Position numbers and translations under genes: made by a program
The notes under the pieces: generated by a model
Database searches by the model: none
Told to the model about the DNA's origin: nothing
Seen by the model: the letters and a program-made list of their open reading frames with translations, nothing else
Shown here: piece after piece, positions 1 to 5,797 of the stretch
How the letters are laid out: the number at the start of each line of letters is the position of its first letter
Numbering within the stretch: position 1 is the stretch's first letter
Source: Streptosporangiaceae bacterium
GTDB lineage: Bacteria; Actinomycetota; Actinomycetes; Streptosporangiales; Streptosporangiaceae
Direction: 5' to 3'
NCBI GenBank assembly: GCA_030039095.1
Contig: JASHQP010000572.1
Span: forward strand, 1-16,269
DNA length: 16,269 nt

Positions 1-1105
1 CGAGCGCCGCCGGGGCGGGAAACAGATGGGTCAGGCCGCCCGCCGGGTCGTCGATGGGCTCGCCGTGCGCGAGCACCAGCCGCGCGGCGTGGGTGCGCGC
101 GGCCGCGGTCGAGACCTGCTGGCCGAGCACCACCCGGACCGCGAACTCGGCGGGATCGACCGTGCGCGGCACACGGCGCCCCGGCGCCTTGCGCACCAGC
201 GGCCCCAGCGCCGGATCCTCGCCCAGAACCTCACCCATGGCGACCGGGTCGGCGTCCAGGTCGAGGAGCCGCCGGCACCGGCTGATCGCGATCGCCAGGT
301 CTCTCAGGTCGGTCAGGGACAGCTGGCACCCGATGTATTCCGGCCCCGGCCGCAGCGCCACGATGCCCCGCCCGTGTGGCAGCCGCAGCGTGCGCCGGTA
401 CGCCCCGTCGCGCCACTCCTCGACCCCCGGCACGGCGGTCGCCGCCAGGTGGCCGAACAGGTTGTCGGGGAACAGCGGAGCCCGGAACGGCAGCCGCAGC
501 GACAGCCAGCCCGCCGCGGCCGCCGACTGCCCCGGGCCCGCACGCCGGCGCAGCTCGGTGGGGGAGAGCGCGAACACCTCGCGCACGGTGTCGTTGAAGG
601 CGCGGATGCTGGCGAAGCCGGCCGCGAACGCGATGTCGCCCATGGGCAGCGCGCTGGTCTCGATCAGCAGACGGGCGGTCTGCGCCCGCTGTGCCCTGGC
701 CAGCGCCAGCGGCCCGGCGCCCAGCTCGGCGAGCAGCTGCCGTTCCACCTGCCGGACGCTGTAGCCGAGCCGGGCCGCGAGCCCGGGCACACCGTCACGG
801 TCGATCACCCCGTCGGCGACCAGCCGCATGGCACGCGCCACCAGATCCGCACGCTCGTTCCACTGCGGCGACCCCGGGCTGGCGTCCGGCCGGCACCGCT
901 TGCAGGCGCGGAACCCGGCCCCCTGGGCTGCCGCGGCACTCGGGTAGAAGCGCATGTTCTCCGGCTTCGGAGGCACCACCGGGCAGCTGGGCCGGCAGTA
1001 GATCCCGGTCGTGACCACTCCGATGAAGAACCAGCCGTCGAAGCGCGCGTCCTTGGCCCGCACCGCCCGGATCAGGCGCTCCCGGTCCCCCCTGTCGTCC
1101 TGCAC
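1..1105 (-). CDS. alkA: Ada-AraC-AlkA fusion: methylphosphotriester sensor / 3-methyladenine DNA glycosylase, 3' truncated by window
   Basis: The product repairs and responds to DNA alkylation in the cytoplasm. The N-terminal Ada domain (about residues 8-75) has CRPSCP and ACKRCRP, giving zinc-type cysteines at 37, 41, 68 and 71; C37 aligns with the Ada residue that takes methyl from phosphotriesters. An AraC-type HTH follows (about 85-185, with GDIAFAAGFAS and FSLSP-like FALSPTELRR). Next is an AlkA N-terminal domain (WLSLRLPFRAPLFPDNLFGH). A HhH-GPD glycosylase domain begins (VRVVLGQQVSTAAA) and is cut off by the window edge, so the catalytic Asp is not visible. The start is GTG at 1105, chosen because no in-frame ATG precedes the Ada domain; the Shine-Dalgarno is only a G-rich tract. 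Its start overlaps the 3' end of the open frame of the preceding MFS gene by 34 nt, which is suspicious (see that entry). The family assignment is firm and the exact start is moderately sure. Confidence 0.9.
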   Translation of the reverse strand, partial: MQDDRGDRERLIRAVRAKDARFDGWFFIGVVTTGIYCRPSCPVVPPKPENMRFYPSAAAAQGAGFRACKRCRPDASPGSPQWNERADLVARAMRLVADGVIDRDGVPGLAARLGYSVRQVERQLLAELGAGPLALARAQRAQTARLLIETSALPMGDIAFAAGFASIRAFNDTVREVFALSPTELRRRAGPGQSAAAAGWLSLRLPFRAPLFPDNLFGHLAATAVPGVEEWRDGAYRRTLRLPHGRGIVALRPGPEYIGCQLSLTDLRDLAIAISRCRRLLDLDADPVAMGEVLGEDPALGPLVRKAPGRRVPRTVDPAEFAVRVVLGQQVSTAAARTHAARLVLAHGEPIDDPAGGLTHLFPAPAAL

Positions 1106-2550
1106 CCGCCCAGCATCGGCCCCCGCCCCGCCCCAGGTCTAGCGAAAATGCGACATCGACGCTCGGAATCGCACTCGTGTAAGCCACCCTGAACGGGCAG
1201 CCGCTCACTGGTTGCGCCGAGCCTCCCGCACCTTGGTGAACACGGTGATGAGCTGGGCAGGCATCTTTCCGACAGCATCGCCGGAGTCAGCAGCAACGTG
1301 CCGGAAAGAGCGAAGCAGGCCAGGACGGCCCACAGAGCCGCCCGGATGCCGATCGCGGTCGCGAGCCAGCCGGCGAGCAGCGCGCCGAGCGGAATGCCGC
1401 CGAAGACGAGGACGCGCATGCCCGCGGTGACGCGGCCGAGCATCGATGGGGGGCAGTAGGCCTGCCGGAAGCTGCCCACGACGATGTTGCCCACCGCGAT
1501 GCCGGCGGACGCCCCCGCCGACCCGGCCACGTAGCAGACGGCCCGGGGCCCGGTCGCGGTCAGGGGGATGAGCAGGCAGGACCCCCCGGCGATCAGCACG
1601 CTCAGCAGCAGAGCCCGGGCGCTGCCCAGCCAGCAGGTCAGCCGCCGGGTGACGAACGCACCGAGCACCCCGCCAATGCTGCCCGCGGCGAGCAGCCCGC
1701 CGACGGCTGCGGCGCCGAATCCGGCAACCCGGACGAGGAAGACCACGAGCAGCGCCGTGCTGCCGGAGTACGCGAGGTTCGCGGCGGCTCCGTAGAGGGT
1801 CAGCGGGCGCAGGTAAGGGTCGGCGGCGATGAACCGCACCCCGTGCGAGATCTGCGCGCGCACCGTCGCGGCCGGAGCGTCGGGGCGGTGCGGCGCCGTC
1901 GCGGCGCGGATGGGCAGCAGGCACGCCGCCGAGACGAGGAAGCTCGCCGAGTTGAACAGCAGCGCGCTGGCCGCGCCGACGGCCTCGGCGGCCAGGCCGG
2001 CCGCGCCCCGCCCGCCGATCGCCGCCACCGCGGCGCTGCCCTGCAGCTTGGCGTTGCCCTCCACCAGGTCGGCGGGCGCGACCAGGGATGGCAGCAGGAT
2101 CTGGTAGGCGGTGGCGAAGAAGACGCTGGCGGTCCCCGCGAGCAGCGCGACCGCCAGGACCTGCCCGGTCGTGAGCACGCCCGCCCACGCGGCGGCGGGA
2201 AGGCTCGCGTACAGCACCGCAGAAACCGCGTCGCAGGCGATCATCAGCGGCCGGGCGGGCAGCCGGTCCGCCCAGGCCCCTGCCGGCAGGCCGATCACCA
2301 GCCAGGGCAGGTAGGCGGTGGCGGTGACCGCTGCGACCGCGAACGTGCTGGCGTGCAGGACCGTCACCGCGAGCAACGGCATCCCGGTCGCGGCCATCGC
2401 GGTGCCGGCGCCGCTGATCGTCTCGCCGATCCACAGCAGCCGGAAGTTCCGGTGCCACAGCAAGCCGCCCCGCCGCGGAGGCTGGGCGGAGCTCGAGATC
2501 CGGGCTCGCCCCGGTGGCGGGGTCTGTGCTGCGGCCGGGCCGGAGCTCAC
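1072..2550 (-). CDS. MFS exporter (MFS_3 / EntS-like), probably frameshifted near its C-terminus
   Basis: This is a 12-helix major facilitator protein of the inner membrane, resembling EntS-type and macrolide-type exporters. After a proline/serine-rich N-terminus (about 30 residues), LLWHRNFRLLWIGETIS opens helix 1. The inter-helix loop GLPAGAWADRLPARPLM is the family motif A. Substrate cannot be told. The start is GTG at 2550, chosen because its GTGA overlaps the stop of the upstream small gene and an in-frame stop lies upstream with no other start codon between. The open frame runs to 1072, but after about residue 425 (near 1275) third-position GC falls sharply. The -1 frame there instead reads KMPAQLITVFTKVREARRNQ, keeps GC-rich third positions and stops at 1205. 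The native gene therefore probably ended at 1205. It is the last gene of the sigma/small-protein/MFS set. Confidence 0.85.
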   Translation of the reverse strand: MSSGPAAAQTPPPGRARISSSAQPPRRGGLLWHRNFRLLWIGETISGAGTAMAATGMPLLAVTVLHASTFAVAAVTATAYLPWLVIGLPAGAWADRLPARPLMIACDAVSAVLYASLPAAAWAGVLTTGQVLAVALLAGTASVFFATAYQILLPSLVAPADLVEGNAKLQGSAAVAAIGGRGAAGLAAEAVGAASALLFNSASFLVSAACLLPIRAATAPHRPDAPAATVRAQISHGVRFIAADPYLRPLTLYGAAANLAYSGSTALLVVFLVRVAGFGAAAVGGLLAAGSIGGVLGAFVTRRLTCWLGSARALLLSVLIAGGSCLLIPLTATGPRAVCYVAGSAGASAGIAVGNIVVGSFRQAYCPPSMLGRVTAGMRVLVFGGIPLGALLAGWLATAIGIRAALWAVLACFALSGTLLLTPAMLSERCLPSSSPCSPRCGRLGATSERLPVQGGLHECDSERRCRIFARPGAGRGPMLGGCRTTGGTGSA

Positions 2551-2595
2551 GATCCTGGCCCACCCTGGTGGCGGCGCTTGTGCTCCGGGCCCGCC
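2488..2595. repeat. Two 54-bp imperfect tandem units at the small-gene/MFS junction
   Basis: Units 2488-2541 and 2542-2595 match at 41 of 54 positions. On the minus strand, read in the MFS frame, each encodes a version of AQ(A/T)PPPG(W/R)ARI, an 18-residue period. The first unit in transcription order lies in the 3' end of the small gene, where it is read in another frame. The second is the N-terminal extension of the MFS protein. The duplication therefore created or lengthened the overlap zone. Confidence 0.8.
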
Positions 2596-2762
2596 GATCT
2601 GCCTGTTCTGGAGCCGCCGGGCGGCTGCGTGGCGAGCATCTCAGCGGCCACCGCAGACCACAGTGCCTCCCGGGCCGCCTCGAGCACGGCCGGGCGTGGC
2701 GGCTCGACCCGCCCGAGTGCGCGGAGCGGGCCGTCGCCGTGTTCCGTCACGTCTTCTGTCAC
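2547..2762 (-). CDS. Small conserved protein coupled to the ECF sigma factor
   Basis: A 71-aa protein, beginning VTEDVTEHGDGPLRALGRVE. A predicted helix, VLEAAREALWSAVAAEML, covers about residues 26-43, and the C-terminal 25 residues are basic and proline/glycine rich. The start is GTG at 2762, which overlaps the sigma stop as GTGA; its own stop overlaps the next GTG start as GTGA. No membrane segment is visible. From memory, short proteins of this kind with an EPP..L..AREALW..VA.EML core follow ECF sigma genes in other actinomycetes. The position suggests a partner or modulator of the sigma factor, but I see no known anti-sigma motif such as the HxxxCxxC zinc motif. The distal third overlaps the 54-bp repeat and may be non-native. 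Function is not assigned. Confidence 0.7.
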   Translation of the reverse strand: MTEDVTEHGDGPLRALGRVEPPRPAVLEAAREALWSAVAAEMLATQPPGGSRTGRSAGPEHKRRHQGGPGS

Positions 2763-3289
2763 TTCTCCTCCAGCAGGGGACGCAGTGCCGACCGGGCCCG
2801 GTGCAGACGGCTGCGGACGGTTCCCTGCGGAACACCGAGCACCACCGCCGCCTCCGCCGGGGTCAGCTGCTCCCACGCGACCAGCAACAACGCGTCACGT
2901 TCCGTCACTGGAAGAGCACGCAGTGCCGACACCAGGGTCTGCACCCGCGCGGCGGAGTCCAGGCGCTCCACGACCTCGTCCCACGGATCCGCTGATTCCG
3001 GCGCTGCGGCGCGGACAGGGTCCGGCCTGGCGCTCCAGTGCGCGCGCAGCACGTTGCGGGCGATGCCGTACAGCCAGGGGCGGGCGCCGGCGCGGGCGGT
3101 GTCATAGCCGCCGCGCGCCGCGAAGGCCCGCACCCACACCTCGCCGAGCAGGTCGTCGGCGGCCTGGCGCCCGGCCCGGCGGGCCAGGAACGCGTGAACG
3201 GCCGCCTCGTGACGCCGGACAACCTCCACGAACGCGTCGGGACGGCCCCGCACGGACCGCTCGATCAGCATCGCGTCGTCGGTGTCCAC
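2759..3289 (-). CDS. ECF RNA polymerase sigma factor
   Basis: A 176-aa extracytoplasmic-function sigma factor that directs RNA polymerase to a small regulon. Region 2 spans about residues 18-86, with DAFVEVVRRHEAAVHAF, DDLLGEVWVRAF and the region 2.4-type ARPWLYGIARNVLRAHW. A short linker precedes region 4 at about 118-172, with the HTH LTPAEAAVVLGVPQGTVRSRLHRARSAL. No C-terminal extension is present, so any control would come from a separate protein; the coupled 71-aa gene is the obvious candidate. The GTG start at 3289 is chosen because GGGAGGT lies just upstream. In-frame GTG codons at 3310 and 3316 also follow Shine-Dalgarno copies, because the upstream sequence is a tandem array of the RBS-start unit; a TGA at about 3331 limits extension. 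I cannot assign the ECF group with confidence. Confidence 0.93.
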   Translation of the reverse strand: MDTDDAMLIERSVRGRPDAFVEVVRRHEAAVHAFLARRAGRQAADDLLGEVWVRAFAARGGYDTARAGARPWLYGIARNVLRAHWSARPDPVRAAAPESADPWDEVVERLDSAARVQTLVSALRALPVTERDALLLVAWEQLTPAEAAVVLGVPQGTVRSRLHRARSALRPLLEEK

Positions 3290-3365
3290 GCCACCTCCCG
3301 CCCGGCTCACCGCCACCTCCCGCCCGGCTCACCGCCACCTCCGCCCGGCTCACCGCCACCTCCCA
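3289..3365. repeat. 22-bp tandem repeat array containing RBS/start units of the ECF sigma gene
   Basis: There are units at 3289-3310 and 3311-3332 (identical, 22 bp), 3333-3353 (one C missing, 21 bp) and a partial copy from 3354. On the minus strand each unit begins GTGAGC and ends GGGAGGTGGCG, so each carries a Shine-Dalgarno sequence placed to serve the GTG of the next unit. The last unit supplies the RBS and first base of the sigma start codon. Neither 22 nor 21 is divisible by three, so the copies present starts in different frames. Confidence 0.92.
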
Positions 3366-3401
3366 CCCTGCTATTGCGGAGGGACGGCCGGGGCGTTCGC
3401 T

Positions 3402-4325
3402 TCAGCCAGCGGGCCGGCGGGCCTGGTTCGCCTCGCGGGCGAGCGCCCAGGCGTCCGCCACCGGCCCCACGTGCGCGAGCTTGTCCGGGTTGCTGACCGA
3501 GCGGATCGCCTGGATCTGCCCGCCGAGTATGTCGAGCGCCAGGGTGAACAGGACCTTGCCGTCCCGGTCACGGAAGATCGCGCCCGGCTGGCCGTTCACG
3601 TCGTGCGGCTGCAACGTCACGTCGATCCGGGCGAGGACGGGGAAGAACGAGGCGAGCACCCGGGCCGCCTGGCCGGCGCCGATGATGCTCCTGGGCAGCG
3701 CCGGGGCCTTGCCGCCGCCGTCCGTGGACAGGTGGACGTCGGCGGCGAGCAGTTCGCGCAGGCCGTCGACGTCGCCGTCGGTGAGCGCGCCGAAGAACCG
3801 CGCGGCCAGTTCCTCCTGTTCCCTGCGGCTGGCGTGGAACCTTGGGCGCCCGGCGTCCACGTGGCGCCGCGCCCGCACCGCAAGCTGGCGGCACGCCGCC
3901 TCCGAGCTCCCCACCGCCGACGCGATCTCCGCGAAGCCGAACCCGAACACCTCCCGCAGCACGAAGACCGCGCGCTCGGGCGGGGTGAGCCGCTCGAGCA
4001 GCAGCAGGGCCGCCATCGACACCGAGTCGGCCAGCTCCGCCGCCCGCTCGGGGTCGGCGTACGGGTCGCTCACCAGCGGCTCGGGGAACCACGGCCCGAC
4101 GTAGGACTCCCGCCGGACGCGGGCCGAGCGCAGCACGTCGATCGAGATCCGGGTCACCACGGCCGAGAGGAACGCCTTGGCCGACGCGGGCTGCGTGGGG
4201 GAGGCCGCATAGCGCAGCCAGGTCTCCTGGACCGCGTCCTCGGCCTCGGTCACGCTGCCGAGGATCCGGTAGGCGATCGCGAACAGCAGCGACCGTAGTT
4301 CCTCGAATTCCTCGGCCCTGGTCAC
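3402..4325 (-). CDS. sigJ: ECF41-family sigma factor with C-terminal SnoaL-like domain (SigJ-like)
   Basis: A 307-aa sigma factor. Region 2 covers residues 5-70 (LRSLLFAIAYRILGSVTEAEDAVQ). The linker motif WFPEPL (79-84) corresponds to the ECF41 W-L-P-E-P-L signature. Region 4 covers about 105-160 (LTPPERAVFVLREVFGFGF, then an HTH). A SnoaL-like domain covers about 170-290, with the two family signatures DGGGK (202-206) and NPDKL (279-283). In ECF41 proteins this fused domain controls sigma activity in place of an anti-sigma factor. The GTG start at 4325 overlaps the TGA of the upstream epimerase as GTGA. Epimerases are one of the three oxidoreductase classes (carboxymuconolactone decarboxylase, oxidoreductase, epimerase) typically controlled by ECF41. 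A matching promoter precedes the epimerase gene, implying positive autoregulation. The family assignment is firm; the inducing signal is unknown. Confidence 0.96.
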   Translation of the reverse strand: MTRAEEFEELRSLLFAIAYRILGSVTEAEDAVQETWLRYAASPTQPASAKAFLSAVVTRISIDVLRSARVRRESYVGPWFPEPLVSDPYADPERAAELADSVSMAALLLLERLTPPERAVFVLREVFGFGFAEIASAVGSSEAACRQLAVRARRHVDAGRPRFHASRREQEELAARFFGALTDGDVDGLRELLAADVHLSTDGGGKAPALPRSIIGAGQAARVLASFFPVLARIDVTLQPHDVNGQPGAIFRDRDGKVLFTLALDILGGQIQAIRSVSNPDKLAHVGPVADAWALAREANQARRPAG

Positions 4326-5251
4326 GTGAGCTCGTCCTTGAATCCCTGCCGCCACGACGGGTAGCGCAGCTCCCAGCCGAGCTCCCGCTTGGCCTTGGCG
4401 TTGGAGAAGCCGCGTCCCTCGGTCATCATGCTCACCGCCATCTCCCCGGCCAGCATCCGCGCCAGCCACGCCGGGATCCGCCGCGGCGGCTTCGCGCCCG
4501 CGCACGCAGCCAGGTACGGCAGCCACTCGCTGGCGGGGGCGGGCTCGTCGTCGACGATGTCGAACACGCCCGTGGCCTGCTGCTCGACCGCCAGGACGGT
4601 CGCGCACGCGGCGTCGTGCGTGTGCACCCACGAGAAAAACCCGGTACCCCCGCCGACGAGCGGGAACATCCGCCTGCGCACGAGCTTGACCTGGTCGTCG
4701 GTCGCGCCGGGCCCGTACAGCGCCCCGTAGCGCAGGACCGCGCCCCCGGCCCTGGCGACCACGTCCTCGAGGTGGCCGACCGCGCGGGTTCCCGCCGCCA
4801 TCTTCGCCCCGGCCGCCTGCAGCGGGTCCTGCTCGGTCATGATCCGGCCGCCCCCGCCGGGCCCATACGAGATGGCGGCGCTCTGCGCGACGACGTTGCC
4901 GACGCCGACCGCCTGAGCGGCGGCCAGCAGGTGGTCGGTTCCCTCGCTGCGCAGCCGGTTGGTGCCGGCGAAGAAGCGGTCCGGCTGCCTCAGGTTGGGC
5001 TTGCCCGCGTGCGCCTGCGACAGGGCCGTCATCTCGTTCACGATCGCGTCCGGCCGGGCCGCGGCCACCGCCTCGCCGACCGACGCCGCATCCAGCCCGT
5101 CCATCACGACGCCTTCGGCGCCAAGCTGCCGCAGCAGGCCCAGCCTGGCCGCGCTCGTCGTCGTCGCCGTCACCTGGTGGCCACGGGATACCAGCTGCGG
5201 CACCAGCTGCCGCCCGATCACGCCCGTGCCGCCCGCCACGAACACCCGCAT
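4322..5251 (-). CDS. NAD(P)-dependent epimerase/dehydratase-type SDR, ECF41-associated
   Basis: A 309-aa extended/atypical short-chain dehydrogenase, cytosolic. The Rossmann motif is GGTGVIGRQLVPQL at residues 8-21, followed by SRGHQVTATT. QSAAISYGPGGGG occupies the position of the usual catalytic Ser/Tyr stretch, and LRYGALYGPG is the conserved strand-loop before the substrate region. C-terminal GRGFSNAKAKRELGWELRYPSWRQG is typical of nucleotide-sugar-epimerase-like proteins. The canonical YxxxK is not obvious, so catalysis may be atypical; the substrate is unknown. The ATG at 5251 has GGAAGG about 8 nt upstream. The stop overlaps the sigJ start, so the two are translationally coupled. This is the E of the COE partner genes known for ECF41 sigma factors, and it sits directly behind an ECF41-type promoter. 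Confidence 0.93.
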   Translation of the reverse strand: MRVFVAGGTGVIGRQLVPQLVSRGHQVTATTTSAARLGLLRQLGAEGVVMDGLDAASVGEAVAAARPDAIVNEMTALSQAHAGKPNLRQPDRFFAGTNRLRSEGTDHLLAAAQAVGVGNVVAQSAAISYGPGGGGRIMTEQDPLQAAGAKMAAGTRAVGHLEDVVARAGGAVLRYGALYGPGATDDQVKLVRRRMFPLVGGGTGFFSWVHTHDAACATVLAVEQQATGVFDIVDDEPAPASEWLPYLAACAGAKPPRRIPAWLARMLAGEMAVSMMTEGRGFSNAKAKRELGWELRYPSWRQGFKDELT

Positions 5252-5293
5252 GACAATCACCTTCCCGGTATCGGACTTGGCTCTCAACCCCGA

Positions 5294-5321
5294 GACGAGA
5301 CAGCCCGGGCGGTCTGTGACA
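5294..5321 (-). promoter_or_regulatory. ECF41-type promoter for the epimerase-sigJ operon
   Basis: On the minus strand TGTCACA occupies 5321-5315 and CGTC occupies 5297-5294, separated by 17 bp. These are the -35 and -10 elements reported for ECF41 sigma factors. The expected start would lie near 5287, giving a leader of about 36 nt before the ATG at 5251. The operon's second gene encodes an ECF41 sigma factor, so this is probably its own promoter. Confidence 0.8.
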
Positions 5322-5457
5322 TCGGGACTGTCAGTGTGGAGAGCCAGCCTGCTGGACAGCGGGAGGGCAGGCGAAGAAATCTCCCGAGCGTTCGCGGGCC
5401 AGGGGTGCAGCGCGGCGTGCCCGCCTATCCTGTTTCTGATGTACGTGTGGAGGTCGG

Positions 5458-5797
5458 GTGAGCGAGCCCGATGAGATCCGCCAGCGGCTTGACGCGCTCG
5501 AAGCCCAGGTGACTGTGCTAACCGAGGGACAGGCGGAGAGCCGCCGCGCCGCGGACCTTTTCGCGATGGTCGACGGACCTTTTCGCGATGGTCGACCGGG
5601 ATGTGGCCGACCTCAAGCAGGCATTCGGCGCACAGCGCCATGTGCTGCAGGCGCTTCGTGACACCCAGGTGGAGCAAGGCCGCACGCTGGTCGAGCACGG
5701 CCAGGCACTGGGCGCGATCGTCGTCACCCTCGGGTCGATGCAGCAGACCCTCGCCGAGCACGGCAGAATCCTGGCCCGGCTGGATCCGGGCGACTGA
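5458..5797 (+). pseudogene. Small coiled-coil protein gene, broken by a 22-bp tandem duplication
   Basis: GTG at 5458 follows GGAGG at 5449-5453 and opens a frame reading SEPDEIRQRLDALEAQV, which continues to ...RRAADLFAMVD. A perfect 22-bp duplication (5553-5574 repeated at 5575-5596) then shifts the frame, and translation would end near 5661. Removing one copy restores a single 105-aa protein that continues RDVADLKQAFGAQRHVLQAL and ends ARLDPGD at 5797. The restored product is almost entirely heptad-like helix (RLDALEAQVTVL, LVEHGQALGAIVVTL, LAEHGRILARL), suggesting an oligomeric cytosolic coiled coil. No enzymatic motif or membrane segment is seen. ATG codons lie inside both copies (5566 and 5588); the second could start a 69-aa C-terminal fragment but lacks a Shine-Dalgarno. 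Function is unknown. Its 3' end overlaps the convergent MFS tail. Confidence 0.85.
5553..5596. repeat. Perfect 22-bp tandem duplication
   Basis: Two adjacent identical 22-bp copies, 5553-5574 and 5575-5596, begin GGACCTTTTCGCG and end GGTCGAC. The length is not a multiple of three, so it frameshifts the coiled-coil gene. Perfect identity suggests a recent event, or a reversible slippage state. Confidence 0.97.

Noticed and set aside
3289..3365. CRISPR-like array
   Set aside because: Units are directly abutting with no spacers and there are no cas genes.
1843..4104. 753-codon plus-strand open frame
   Set aside because: It lies antisense to the MFS, small-protein and two sigma genes, whose domain motifs are clear. 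Composition is typical of an antisense frame in GC-rich DNA, with no recognisable domain.
3282..4298. 338-codon plus-strand open frame
   Set aside because: Antisense to the ECF41 sigma gene; rich in Arg/Gly/His with no motif.
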